DNA of 64,000 nucleotides from an uncultured Eubacteriales bacterium (GTDB lineage: Bacteria > Bacillota > Clostridia > Peptostreptococcales > Anaerovoracaceae), in the NCBI GenBank assembly GCA_902786855.1, contig CADAEH010000001.1, positions 1 through 64,000 on the forward strand. Direction: 5' to 3'. Below are positions 53,436 through 63,600 of the stretch, one piece after another. The notes under the pieces are model-generated. The model had not been told where the DNA came from, did not search any database, and worked only from the letters and a program-made list of their open reading frames with translations. The translations under genes and the position numbers were made by a program. Numbering within the stretch: position 1 is the stretch's first letter; each line of letters begins with the position of its first letter.

Positions 53436-54365
53436 TTGCACAAGATTTTTATAGACGGAGGCCACGGAACGACTGGCCTTAAGATCAGTGAATATTTATG
53501 TAAAAGACCCGATATAGAGATCATCGAGATCGATCCGGACGAGCGAAAGAACACTGATGCCAGACTGCAGATGATAAAAGAGGCGGATGTCAGCCTGCTC
53601 TGTCTGCCTGACAAGGCATCTGAAGAGATCGCTCTTCTCGCTCCTGACGATGCTGTCCTGATAGACACTTCCAGCCGCCACCGCACAAGCGAGGGATGGG
53701 TGTACGGCATGCCTGAGCTGACAGCAGGTCAGAGGGATCTCATCAGAAACAGCACCCGTATCGCTAACCCGGGGTGCCATGCGAGCGGATTCATCCTTCT
53801 GGTTCGCCCTCTGGTAGATGCGGGTCTGATCAGCAAAGACTCTCTACTGAGCTGCTTTTGCGTAACAGGTTATTCGGGCGGCGGAAAGTCGATGATCGGC
53901 CGCTATGAGAGTGCAGACAGACCGAACTGTCTCGATTCACCGGGACAGTATGCTCTCGGGCAGAGTCACAAGCACCTGCCTGAGATGGTCGCTATGACCG
54001 GTCTTGTAAATGCTCCTTGTTTCAGCCCGGTCGTAGGGGATTTCTACAGCGGCATGGTGATGACAGTCCAGCTCCATGGTGCACAGCTCAGCAAAGCCGC
54101 AGGACCGGAAGAAATACTCGAGGTGCTGAACGCGAGATATGCCGGAGAGCCTCTGATCCGTGTCAGAGAGGATGCTCCGGAAGACGGGTTCATCTATTCG
54201 AATCCTCTTGCAGGTTCAAACGGAATGGATATATATGTGTGCGGCAATAAGGACAGAATGCTCCTTGCTGCAGTTTATGACAACCTGGGAAAAGGTGCCT
54301 CGGGAGCGGCAGTGCAGAATCTGAACATTGTGCTCGGCGCCGGGGAAACAACAGGTCTTATATAA
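53436..54365 (+). CDS. argC: N-acetyl-gamma-glutamyl-phosphate reductase, short type
   Basis: A 309-residue AGPR of the type-2 (short) class, reducing N-acetylglutamyl phosphate with NADPH. FIDGGHGTTGLKI nucleotide loop and NPGCHASGF with the catalytic cysteine are present. Start is TTG at 53436, with GGAGG (53423-53427) 8 bases before it; a longer upstream frame lies in the promoter. First gene of argC-J-B-D. Confidence 0.93.
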   Translation: MHKIFIDGGHGTTGLKISEYLCKRPDIEIIEIDPDERKNTDARLQMIKEADVSLLCLPDKASEEIALLAPDDAVLIDTSSRHRTSEGWVYGMPELTAGQRDLIRNSTRIANPGCHASGFILLVRPLVDAGLISKDSLLSCFCVTGYSGGGKSMIGRYESADRPNCLDSPGQYALGQSHKHLPEMVAMTGLVNAPCFSPVVGDFYSGMVMTVQLHGAQLSKAAGPEEILEVLNARYAGEPLIRVREDAPEDGFIYSNPLAGSNGMDIYVCGNKDRMLLAAVYDNLGKGASGAAVQNLNIVLGAGETTGLI

Positions 54366-54399
54366 TAAGAAGAAAAATTATTCAATGGGGGATAAAACG

Positions 54400-55617
54400 A
54401 TGATAAAAATTATTGACGGCGGCGTTACCGCAGCAAAAGGATTCAAAGCAGCCGGTGTTTACAGCGGGATCAGGAAAGGCGGCAACAAGAGTGACATGGC
54501 TCTGATCGTCAGCGATGTACCGGGAAACGCTGCTGCAGTATATACCAAGAACAAAGTAAAGGCAGCTCATATCGCTGTCACCAGGCGTCACCTCGCAGAC
54601 GGCATCGCGCAGGCTGTTCTCTGCAACAGCGGGAATGCCAACACCTGTACTCCTGACGGAGAAGAGATCGCAGAAAAAGCTACTCAGATAGCTGCAGCAG
54701 AGCTGGGCATCAAAAGCGAAGACATCCTGCCGGCTGCCACCGGCGTGATCGGTGTTCCTCTGCCGATAGAACCATTTGAAAAAGCGATGCCGGAACTCGT
54801 TTCCTCCCTTTCAGAAGATGGATCGAAAGATGCGGCTTTTGCCATACTCACTACAGATACATACATAAAAGAATACGCTGTGCAGTTCGAGGCCGGCGGA
54901 AAGATTTGCACACTCGGCGGAATAGCCAAGGGCAGCGGCATGATACATATCAACATGGGCACGATGCTCAGCTTTATCTCAACGGACTGTGCCATCAGCA
55001 AGGAAATGGTGAGCAAGGCTCTTCATGATGTGATCATTGATACCTATAACCAGGTAAGTGTCGATGGCGATACATCTACCAATGATACTGTTGTTGTCAT
55101 CGCGAACGGCATGGCCGGAAATCCTGAAATAACGGAAGCAGGCGCTGACTATGATGAATTTTTCCAGGCGCTGAAGATCGTCAGCACTGAACTCTCGAAG
55201 ATGATCGCCGGAGACGGTGAAGGCTGCACCAAGCTGCTCGAAGCACATGTAACAGGTGCACCGGATAAGGATGTCGCGAGACTCGTTTCCAAAAGCATCA
55301 TTTGCTCATCGCTATTCAAGGCAGCCGTATTCGCATCCGATGCCAACTGGGGGCGTATCCTCTGTGCGATAGGATATACCGATGCTGACTTCGACGCTTC
55401 AAACATCGATGTGTCTGTGAAGTCGGAAGCCGGCGAGGTCCAGGTATGCAAAGCCTCTGCATCGATCCCGTTCGATGATGACTTTGCAACTGAGATACTG
55501 TCGAAAAAGGCAGTAACAGTCGAAGTTGACCTGCATGACGGCACTGAGGAAGCATACGCCTGGGGCTGCGACCTTACCTATGATTATGTAAAGATCAACG
55601 GTTCTTACCGCTCATAA
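54400..55617 (+). CDS. argJ: Bifunctional ornithine acetyltransferase / N-acetylglutamate synthase
   Basis: A 405-residue ArgJ. Self-cleavage occurs before a Thr in a KG-T-ML motif; here GSGMIHINMGTMLSF gives GTML rather than the common ATML. The oxyanion pair (TG in AATGVIG) and the C-terminal YVKINGSYRS are typical. It recycles the acetyl group from acetylornithine. The ATG at 54400 follows GGGGG by 8 bases. Confidence 0.95.
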   Translation: MIKIIDGGVTAAKGFKAAGVYSGIRKGGNKSDMALIVSDVPGNAAAVYTKNKVKAAHIAVTRRHLADGIAQAVLCNSGNANTCTPDGEEIAEKATQIAAAELGIKSEDILPAATGVIGVPLPIEPFEKAMPELVSSLSEDGSKDAAFAILTTDTYIKEYAVQFEAGGKICTLGGIAKGSGMIHINMGTMLSFISTDCAISKEMVSKALHDVIIDTYNQVSVDGDTSTNDTVVVIANGMAGNPEITEAGADYDEFFQALKIVSTELSKMIAGDGEGCTKLLEAHVTGAPDKDVARLVSKSIICSSLFKAAVFASDANWGRILCAIGYTDADFDASNIDVSVKSEAGEVQVCKASASIPFDDDFATEILSKKAVTVEVDLHDGTEEAYAWGCDLTYDYVKINGSYRS

Positions 55618-55708
55618 TTCTTTCAGGCAGCGGGTCAAAATATAAAATACAGCAGACTCCGGATACTCATTTTGAAACTTCGGAGCCGGAAAAGGAACAC
55701 AGCACATT

Positions 55709-56605
55709 ATGGTAAATCAGAAATACATGGAAAAAGCGAGCGTACTCATTGAGGCGCTTCCTTATATACAGCGTTTTAACCGCAAGATCATAGTAATAAA
55801 GTACGGCGGAAGTGCCATGCTCGACGATGAGCTGATGAAGCATGTCATCGAAGATGCCGTTTTGCTCAAGCTCGTAGGCTTCAAGCCTGTCATCGTTCAC
55901 GGCGGCGGCAAGGAGATCAGCAGCTGGATGCGCAAGACGGGCATCGAACCGCATTTTATCGACGGTCTGCGTGTCACTGACGCAGCCACCCTGGAGATCG
56001 CTGAGATGGTGCTCGGTAAGGTCAACAGCGATCTTGTCACCATGGCTCAGCAGCTCGGCGTACGTGCCTGCGGCATAAGCGGAAAAGACGGCAGGCTCCT
56101 CACGGTTAAAAGAGCGACCCCAGGCGGAAATGATATCGGATATGTCGGAGAGGTGACCCATGTGGATACCAAGATCATAATGGATCTTCTCGCCAACGAC
56201 TTCCTGCCAGTCATCTACCCTATAGGCATGGATAAGGACGGTCAGTCGTATAATGTCAACGGCGACCACGCAGCAGCTGAGATCGCCCAGGCTCTGCAGG
56301 CTGACAAGCTCGCATACCTGACAGATACCTCTGGTGTATATACAGATCCGGATGATCCGGAATCCTTTATCTCCGAACTGAGCATAACTGAAGCTGAGCA
56401 GCTTATAGATAACGGAACTGTCTCAGGAGGAATGATACCTAAGATCAGGAACTGCATCCATTCAGTAACAAGCGGTGTCAACCGCGTGCACATCCTGAAC
56501 GGGAGCATCCCTCACTGCCTGCTTCTTGAGATATTCACCGACCGCGGAGTCGGTACCGTTATACTGAATGATGGTGAGAGGTACTATAAAGGAGGCGATA
56601 ATTGA
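55709..56605 (+). CDS. argB: Acetylglutamate kinase
   Basis: A 298-residue amino-acid kinase phosphorylating N-acetylglutamate. KYGGSAM, VHGGGKEI, and GGMIPKIRNC are all intact. N-terminal extension (about 1-25) suggests the arginine-sensitive hexameric class. Its TGA overlaps the argD ATG. Confidence 0.95.
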   Translation: MVNQKYMEKASVLIEALPYIQRFNRKIIVIKYGGSAMLDDELMKHVIEDAVLLKLVGFKPVIVHGGGKEISSWMRKTGIEPHFIDGLRVTDAATLEIAEMVLGKVNSDLVTMAQQLGVRACGISGKDGRLLTVKRATPGGNDIGYVGEVTHVDTKIIMDLLANDFLPVIYPIGMDKDGQSYNVNGDHAAAEIAQALQADKLAYLTDTSGVYTDPDDPESFISELSITEAEQLIDNGTVSGGMIPKIRNCIHSVTSGVNRVHILNGSIPHCLLLEIFTDRGVGTVILNDGERYYKGGDN

Positions 56606-57777
56606 TGGATCGCGAACTACTAAAGCAAAAGGACGCTCAGTACATAGTCCATACCTATAACCGATATGACATTGTGATCGATCATGCAGAGGGCGCAGTC
56701 ATCACGGATGTTGACGGCAGACAGTTTATAGACCTCTGCAGCGGTTATGCTGCCAATTCTCTTGGATACCAGAACGCGGCATGGCTTGAAGCAGTCAAGG
56801 GTCAGCTCGACAAGGTGCAGCACACGTCCAATCTGTACTACTCTGAGCCAGGAGTGCTTGTCGCTGAAAAGCTCGTGAAAAAGAGCGGGCTCTGCAAGGT
56901 CTGGTTCGCCAATTCAGGCGGTGAAGCCAACGAGGCTGCGATCAAGACAGCAAGAAAGTATGGCAATACGCTTGCCGATCATAAGAAGAACACGATAATC
57001 TCTCTTAAGAAATCGTTCCATGGCAGGACGCTCGCTACAGTAACAGCGACCGGTCTTGCAGAGGCGCAGGAAGTATTCGCTCCTCTGGTTCCGGGTTTTG
57101 TCCATGCAGAGGTCGATGACCTCGCGCAGCTCGAAGCACTTGTCAACGAGTACGATCCGTGCGCATTTCTGATGGAGCTCGTGCAGGGCGAAGGCGGAGT
57201 CCACGCTCTTGACAAGGATTTCGTTCAGGGGGCAGCCGCACTTTGCAAGGAAAAGGACATCCTCTTCATCGATGATGAGGTGCAGGCAGGTATCGGCAGG
57301 ACAGGAACACTTTTTGCATATCAGCAGTACGGCATCATGCCGGACATCGTCTCTTTTGCAAAAGGCATCGGCGCCGGTCTTCCGATCGGCGGCATCATCT
57401 GCGGTCCTAAGACCTGCGATGTTCTCGTGCCTGGGGATCACGGATCTACATTCGGCATGAACCCTGTGGCATGCGCCGGAGCCTGCGTTGTGCTTGACAC
57501 GATGGATGAAGACTTCCTTGCCTCAGTCAGAGAGAAATCCGACAAGCTCCGCAGTGCTCTGTCTGAAATGAGCAAAGTAAAGGGTCTTGACGGTCTCGGA
57601 CTTATGGTGGGCATCGATCTTGACGGGATGACAGGTGCTGAAGCTGTAAACCAGCTCATGGCAGAAGGAGCTCTTGCGATACCTGCGCAGAGCCGCCTGC
57701 GTCTGCTTCCTCCGCTGACGATAAGCGATGAAGAATTAGAGCAGGCTATAGCTGTTCTGAAGAAAGTTTTGGACTAG
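56605..57777 (+). CDS. argD: Acetylornithine aminotransferase
   Basis: A 390-residue class III aminotransferase. PLP lysine in VSFAKGIGAGLPIGG, with DEVQAGIGRTG before it and SGGEANEAAIKTAR for the phosphate. The ATG at 56605 shares bases with the argB stop (TGATG); GGAGG is 9 bases before. It is followed by the structured repeat and then argF. Confidence 0.94.
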   Translation: MDRELLKQKDAQYIVHTYNRYDIVIDHAEGAVITDVDGRQFIDLCSGYAANSLGYQNAAWLEAVKGQLDKVQHTSNLYYSEPGVLVAEKLVKKSGLCKVWFANSGGEANEAAIKTARKYGNTLADHKKNTIISLKKSFHGRTLATVTATGLAEAQEVFAPLVPGFVHAEVDDLAQLEALVNEYDPCAFLMELVQGEGGVHALDKDFVQGAAALCKEKDILFIDDEVQAGIGRTGTLFAYQQYGIMPDIVSFAKGIGAGLPIGGIICGPKTCDVLVPGDHGSTFGMNPVACAGACVVLDTMDEDFLASVREKSDKLRSALSEMSKVKGLDGLGLMVGIDLDGMTGAEAVNQLMAEGALAIPAQSRLRLLPPLTISDEELEQAIAVLKKVLD

Positions 57778-57799
57778 TCCGGATATTTAACATATTATT

Positions 57800-57976
57800 A
57801 TAACAGACGCCGATGTCCCCCGCCTCTATAGGCGGCGGGTTCCATCTTCGACCGTCGGTAGCGGGTAACAATCCCCGACCGACGATCTCAGGAGCTGAAG
57901 CTCTCGGCGTCTGTTGACGGTGTCGCTCGCTCCAATCAAGCGAGCTTGTTGGAGCTTTGCTCCTGGTTGAAGTATT
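57800..57976. mobile_element. Non-coding structured element resembling an IS200/IS605 end
   Basis: Fills most of the 318-base argD-argF gap. A perfect 12-bp closing stem AACAGACGCCGA/TCGGCGTCTGTT (57802-57813/57904-57915) encloses three hairpins: CCGCC/GGCGG, CGTCGGT/ACCGACG and GAGC-tgaa-GCTC. Two more follow: GCTCGCT/AGCGAGC and GGAGC-ttt-GCTCC. It ends GGTTGAAGTATTAC. Both ends recur in the short copy at 43549-43604. No ORF of note. It could be a PATE-type derivative, an orphan guide-RNA-like scaffold of TnpB elements, or a regulatory leader of argF. Confidence 0.5.
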
Positions 57977-58095
57977 ACAGGATATGGCAGTTTCCTGTTA
58001 CCGGTGCAGGTGGCCGAATCATCCTGTTATTGTCACGGAAAGCTGGGATCATCCCGTTACTGATACCGATAAAATGATACAGGGGGTAATTGCTT

Positions 58096-59103
58096 ATGGC
58101 AGTTGATCTTAAAGGAAGACATTTTCTGACTCTGATGGATTTCACGCCAGAGGAGATAAGATACATGCTCGATCTGGCACACGAGCTCAAGGCAAAGAAA
58201 AAGGCCGGCATCAAAGGCACTTCCCTTGTCGGCAAGAACATCGTTTTGCTCTTCGAGAAGACTTCGACAAGGACACGCTGCTCATTTGAGACAGCAGCCA
58301 TGGATGAAGGCGGCGGAGCTACATATCTTGATCCTAAGAGTTCGCAGATGGGCAAGAAAGAAAGCATTGCAGATACCGCTAAGGTGCTCGGACGCTTCTA
58401 TGACGGTATAGAGTTCAGAGGCTTCAGCCAGGAAACAGTAGAAACGCTCGCTGCAAACGCCGGCGTGCCTGTATGGAACGGGCTTACTGACGTCGATCAT
58501 CCGACACAGATCCTCGGCGACATGATGACCATCGAGGAGCACCTTGATAAGCCTCTTTCGGATGTAAAAGTAGTATTCGTCGGTGATGTCAGAAACAACA
58601 TGGCCTATGCCTGGATGTACGGCTGTGCCAAGATGGGCATGAAGTTCGTCGCATACGGACCTGAGGAACTTGCATCACAGGTGGATGCCGGTGTCCTTGA
58701 GAAAGCCGGAGCAGTCGCCGCACAGACCGGAGCTGAGATCACAGTAAGCTCCGATATTGAAAGCATAAAAGGTGCCGATGTCATCTATACTGATGTATGG
58801 GCATCTATGGGCGAAGAATCTCAGATACCTGATAGAGTCAGGATGCTGACACCGTTCAAGGTCACCGAAGAGATGATGGCTGCTACAGGCAACCCGGACT
58901 GCCTCTTCATGCACTGCCTGCCTGCTTTCCACAACTTCGAGACAACTCTCGCAGCAGAGCAGATGGCCCTCGGATACGATATCCGCGAGGTCACAGAGGA
59001 AGTTTTCTCAGGCAGGAATTCAGTAGTATTCGATGAAGCAGAGAACAGACTCCATTCCATCAAGGCCGTCATAGTAGCGACCATTGGAAATATAGAGTTA
59101 TAG
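58096..59103 (+). CDS. argF: Ornithine carbamoyltransferase
   Basis: A 335-residue enzyme joining ornithine and carbamoyl phosphate to citrulline. Carbamoyl phosphate loop STRTR (57-61) and the FMHCLPAFH ornithine site are intact. ATG 58096 follows GGGGG by 9 bases. It is separated from argD by the structured element, so it may be expressed apart from argCJBD. Confidence 0.95.
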   Translation: MAVDLKGRHFLTLMDFTPEEIRYMLDLAHELKAKKKAGIKGTSLVGKNIVLLFEKTSTRTRCSFETAAMDEGGGATYLDPKSSQMGKKESIADTAKVLGRFYDGIEFRGFSQETVETLAANAGVPVWNGLTDVDHPTQILGDMMTIEEHLDKPLSDVKVVFVGDVRNNMAYAWMYGCAKMGMKFVAYGPEELASQVDAGVLEKAGAVAAQTGAEITVSSDIESIKGADVIYTDVWASMGEESQIPDRVRMLTPFKVTEEMMAATGNPDCLFMHCLPAFHNFETTLAAEQMALGYDIREVTEEVFSGRNSVVFDEAENRLHSIKAVIVATIGNIEL

Positions 59104-59167
59104 GACAAAAGAACTGACTGTCATGTCTTTCAGTAAGCACTGCCCGTATGTTTGTGACATAATAAAA

Positions 59168-59228
59168 ACCGCCTTCCAGGAGTCACATTGTTTCAGTTGC
59201 TGAATTAACATGTCCCCTGAAAGGCGGT
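59168..59228. terminator. Convergent terminator, argF and rpmE remnant
   Basis: Outer stem ACCGCCTT/AAGGCGGT (59168-59175/59221-59228), continued by CAGG/CCTG inside, with inner hairpin TTCAG-ttg-CTGAA. A run of five Ts follows on the minus strand and a T-rich tract on the plus. Confidence 0.8.
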
Positions 59229-59246
59229 CTTGCTTTTCTCTTTTGA

Positions 59247-59379
59247 TTACAGGTTGTACTTGTTCTTGAACTTCTCAACACGGCCGCCTCTGTTAGCAAA
59301 CTTCTGCTGGCCTGTGAAGAATGGGTGGCATTCTGAGCAGATTACATTCCTTATAACCAGGATGGATTCCTTCCTTCAT
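59247..59379 (-). pseudogene. rpmE: Ribosomal protein L31, internally deleted
   Basis: The minus strand opens [11 protein letters not shown] from ATG 59379 with RBS AGAGGT, then stops matching and stays in a wrong frame to an early stop. In another frame the C-terminal half is perfect L31: [17 protein letters not shown] followed by [15 protein letters not shown] and TAA at 59247-59249. The middle of the protein, including the first zinc cysteines (CxCG region), is missing, and the join is out of frame. L31 is not otherwise seen in the window, so an intact copy should be elsewhere. Confidence 0.85.
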
Positions 59380-59480
59380 GTTGGTACCTCTTTTCTGTAA
59401 TAATTCTTAGAAACGTTTCAGTGCTGCCAGTTGTACGCGCTCCCCCCGCGGGTGATGTCCGTCAAGGCGACAGCTTGATG

Positions 59481-59509
59481 AGTATATCACTCAAACACGG
59501 GCATTTCAA
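59481..59509 (-). promoter_or_regulatory. Promoter of the rpmE remnant
   Basis: Minus strand -35 TTGAAA (59509-59504), 17-base spacer, -10 TATACT (59486-59481). About 95 bases of leader precede the broken gene. Confidence 0.65.
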
Positions 59510-59571
59510 GGGGTTTTTCAATTATTTTCATACTGAAGCCAGGGCTTTTTTGCCGCTGTCTGCATCGCGAG

Positions 59572-60588
59572 TTATCTGATACGTTCAAAGAGCACATCTA
59601 TTACTCCGCCGCAGACCATACCACTACCCGCTGTAGCTTTATCTCCTACCCGGATTATCTCAGTGATGAATCCAGGGTCGTCCATATGCTCATGCGCTAT
59701 CTTAGTAGCTTCGGCCTCCGCAGCGCCGCCTCCGATAGTGCCCCACTTCCTTCCGTCACTTGTCACGACCATTTTGGTCCCCGGATCTCTCGGAGATGCG
59801 AGATGCTTCCTGATAATTGTGACAAGCAGAGGATCGCCTGTATCTGATGCTATAGCGTCCAGCTGCTCATGGTCGAATGCCCTGGTAATGATCTTCCCGG
59901 TATTTTTCACGGAGATGATCTCCGCCATGACAGCGATCGCGATCTCCTCCGGTGTATTGGCACTGATATCAAGTCCGACAGGAGTATGGACAGTATCGAA
60001 CAATTCTTTCGAGATCCCTTTTTCTTCCAGATCGGTTCTTATCTTGTTGATCTTGCCTGCAGAGCCCAGCATGCCGACATAAGCATGCTTTTTCTGAAGG
60101 ATCTGCTCCAGGCATATCTCATCGAATGCGTGCGCCCTCGTCATGCAGAGGAAAAACACGTTATCTCCGCCTTTGATCTTCTCCAGTTCAACGGCATAAT
60201 CTCCGCATATGACCTCATCGGCTCCCATCCTGCGGGCTGTTTCCGCAAAATCCTGCCTGTCTTCGATACATGTGATATGCATGTCCAGAGTGGAAGCGGT
60301 TCTGATACACGCAGCCGCAACATAACCGCCGCCGCAGACAACAAGCTCCGGAGTTTCCTCAAGCACTTCGCAGTAGACCTCTCTGCCGCCTATTGTATAC
60401 ACTCCGGTAGTGCGTACATCTACGATCTCGTCGAGATTATCCTGAAAAAACTGCTCATTGCCGCTGCAGTATTTTATCTCATATCCATATATAAGTGTCT
60501 TGGTCAGCTCTCCCGGTTCAAGGATCGTAGCCATGACGCGATGAAGCGCATCGCTGTCCTTGCTCAGCTCTTTGAAGAGTTCTTTCAT
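59572..60588 (-). CDS. XdhC/CoxI-family protein with unusual domain order
   Basis: A 338-residue protein related to XdhC, which inserts sulfurated molybdenum cofactor into xanthine dehydrogenase-type enzymes. A degenerate N-terminal part (1-80) is followed by the Rossmann domain (ELVVCGGGYVAAACI, about 81-95; VGMLGSAGKINKI). The glycine-rich XdhC/CoxI motif (SDGRKWGTIGGGAAEAEA, and later GSGMVCGGVIDVLFE) sits at the C-terminus, whereas it usually opens the protein. No molybdenum hydroxylase gene is in the window. Confidence 0.8.
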   Translation of the reverse strand: MKELFKELSKDSDALHRVMATILEPGELTKTLIYGYEIKYCSGNEQFFQDNLDEIVDVRTTGVYTIGGREVYCEVLEETPELVVCGGGYVAAACIRTASTLDMHITCIEDRQDFAETARRMGADEVICGDYAVELEKIKGGDNVFFLCMTRAHAFDEICLEQILQKKHAYVGMLGSAGKINKIRTDLEEKGISKELFDTVHTPVGLDISANTPEEIAIAVMAEIISVKNTGKIITRAFDHEQLDAIASDTGDPLLVTIIRKHLASPRDPGTKMVVTSDGRKWGTIGGGAAEAEATKIAHEHMDDPGFITEIIRVGDKATAGSGMVCGGVIDVLFERIR

Positions 60589-60627
60589 TGATGGTCTCCT
60601 TTTCAGAATTCTCTGTTCAGCGGGATC

Positions 60628-63600
60628 CTATTTCTTGATCTTCACCTTTTTAGCAGCAGATAATTCACTGTATACGATCTTGCCGTTGATCTTTTGATAA
60701 TACCTTATCTTATAGTAATAGGTTTTCTTTTTCTTCAGCTTTTTATTGGTGAATGACAGAGTCTTTTTCTTTTTGATCTTCTTTGTCACTTTGACAGCTT
60801 TTATCATCTTGTATTCACCATCAGGTTCTGTTGACCTGTACAGCTCATACCCGGCTGCCTTGCTGAAGCGCTTCCATTTGATCACGACCGTTTTCTTCTT
60901 GGAGTTCTTGGCTGATTTGAGGCTCATTGCCGGCAGCAGTACAGAAAGTGTCTGCACGGAAGACCATTCTCCGTAATACCTTGCGCTTCCTGACTGCCTG
61001 AACGCCCTGACCCTATAGCTGTAAGTATTTCCTACAGAAATGTTCGCATCAGTAAATCCTGCTGCAGTGCCGCTGTAGATCAGAGTATATGCACTGCCGT
61101 TTACCGAGCGATACAGTTCAAATCCGTCTTTGAGGCCGGAAGCAGTCCATGTCATTGCGATCGCGCCTGTGCCTTGTTTGCTCAGGCTGCTTAATGCGAC
61201 CGATGAGACGAAGGAAGGATCCTGATACGCAAGAACAGGATATCCGTTATTCACGGACCTGCGGTCTGCGATAAAGTTGGCTCCGAGAGGAACTGAAAGG
61301 CTCTTCAGGTTCGCAGCAGCGACTGTCGTTCCCCCGATCCCGGCACTTCCTCCGATAGAAGCTGTTGCCTCGTCTGTGCAGTAAACGTTAGTAATAACAT
61401 TGGTTGAAGCATTTCCGTAGGCTATGGCTCCGCCGTATACTCCGGCATAGCTGCTTCCTACAGAAACTGCCCCGATATTATAACAGTTCCTTACAGTTGC
61501 AGATACGGATTTGTTGGTTCCGATATTAACTATGCCTGAAGTCTGCGCCTTCGCTGATCCACTTTCTGAGGAGACAGATCCTGTATTATAGCAGTCTTCG
61601 ATCGTTCCTCTGAGCACAGTGCCGGCGATCCCGCCCATTGCATAAGTCTGGACAAGGCCTTTCAGATCGCCATGATTGATGCACTGGCTGCATGTGATCG
61701 CTCCTGCTGCATAGCCGAGTATGCCTCCTACCGCATGCACATATGAAGAAGTTCCTCTCATAGAGGTCGTTATGTTTCCGTTATTGACGCATCTTGTGAC
61801 CGCCGCACTGTATGTCTCTCCGCTGCCGAGTATTCCGCCGACCTTCCAGCTGACCGATGTGAGCGCACCGTTGTTGACGCAGTCATTTATCTGGACACCA
61901 CTGTCACCGATCTTTCCGACGATCCCGCCTATCGACTCATTGTTTCCGTTTATTGTTCCGGAAAAGCTGCAATTCCTGATAACAGTCTTTCCCTCAGCGA
62001 TCCCGACGATCCCGCCTGCAGAGTAGGCTTTTTCCATCTTCACGCTGGCGGTGCAGTTTTCAATAAGAGTATCGATAGCGTTCCCTGCTATGCTGCCTCC
62101 GTTGGCTCCATTTTTGAAGCTGCATTCCATATCAGCACCATCGTTACCTGTATATGTTCCGGATTCAACATTTACATTTCTGATAACCGCCCCGACGGTG
62201 ACTCCGAACAGGCCGCCGTTTCTTCCATCGCTGTACCCCAGCGCAAAATTCCTGTGCATGTACCTGATGGTATGACCCTGTCCGTCAAAAGTTCCCCTGA
62301 AGGAATTCTTCTCGCTTGCACCGATCCCGATCCAGCTTCTTTCATATCCGTAATTATCACCGCTGTTCGCTTCAGTATTATCCAGACTGATGTCCGCGCC
62401 CAGTTTTACTGTCACTCCTTCAAAACTTGTTCCGGAGGAACATAGTTTTGCCAGACCGGCAAGCTGCCTGGCTGTTGTGAGGGTAAATGTATCAGTTCCT
62501 GCTTTATACCATGATGTGTCAGCAACACTTGTCCACTGTTTGCCCTGTGTCTTAGGCAAAACAGTGATGTCTATGTCCTCAACGTCACCCGTTACTTTAT
62601 ATGTTCTTGCCAGCTTGTTCACTACTTCAAGTGACCATTCTGTATATTCAGGATCTCCGAATTTACCGGTGTACTCAATATATTTAATGTCCGGCTGCGT
62701 CGTTGTCAGCCTGATATCTACCGGTGTGATCCTGATGACATCGTCCATATCGATCTGGTCACCGCTGCGGAGTACTACAGGAGGATCGCATGCTCCGTCA
62801 TCTGCATCAGACATCTTTTCTACTTTAATATAGTAAGGAGCTCCGTCGTTTTCCTCCATGAATCTGATCGTAGAAGGAACTCTCTCTCCGAATATGCCTT
62901 CTATTGTCACATCCCTGCCGGTGACTGTGTAGAAACCGTTGGCCGGGATGAGCTTTTCAGAAGAATCGCCAAAAGTCACCTTATATCCGTTCAGTCTCTT
63001 TCCCTTGTCTGCCTTTGCACTTAGTTCAATGACCGTCCCATATGGGATCTGTGTAAGATCTGAACCGGATGATATGGTGCCGCCTTCGACCTGACGCAGG
63101 GTGACAGTCGCTTTGGCTGAACCTGAAGATTTCTGGAAATACAGCAGCGGGTAACCGTTGTTGATATTTTCAGTATCCTTTACGAACACTTCTCCGTTTG
63201 CGTTCAGCTTTTCGAGGGTCTCATCAGATGTGAGGTCTGCTGCTTCTACATTTGTGACCTTTGCTTTTCTGTTGATCGAAGATTCGCCGACAGAATAGCC
63301 TGTTTTGCCTTCTTCAGGTGAATCCGGCTGCAGGTAATAGCAATTTGAGACCTTATAAGAAGCAAAAGCCTCTCCATCCACCCCGATTTCCTGACCGTCA
63401 TAGACCCAGGAATCAGATGCCCGGTCATATTTAGCTGTTTCTCCGCAGTTATAGCAGTTATAAATATCTGCGGCAACAGGATCTCTGCCCTCGCTTCCCT
63501 CGTATCCGTTGCTTCCTATTATGCCGCCGTGCTCCCAGTAGTTTGAATGGATCACTCCGGCGTTATAGCAGTTGCGGATAACGCCTTTGCCCCATGCAGC

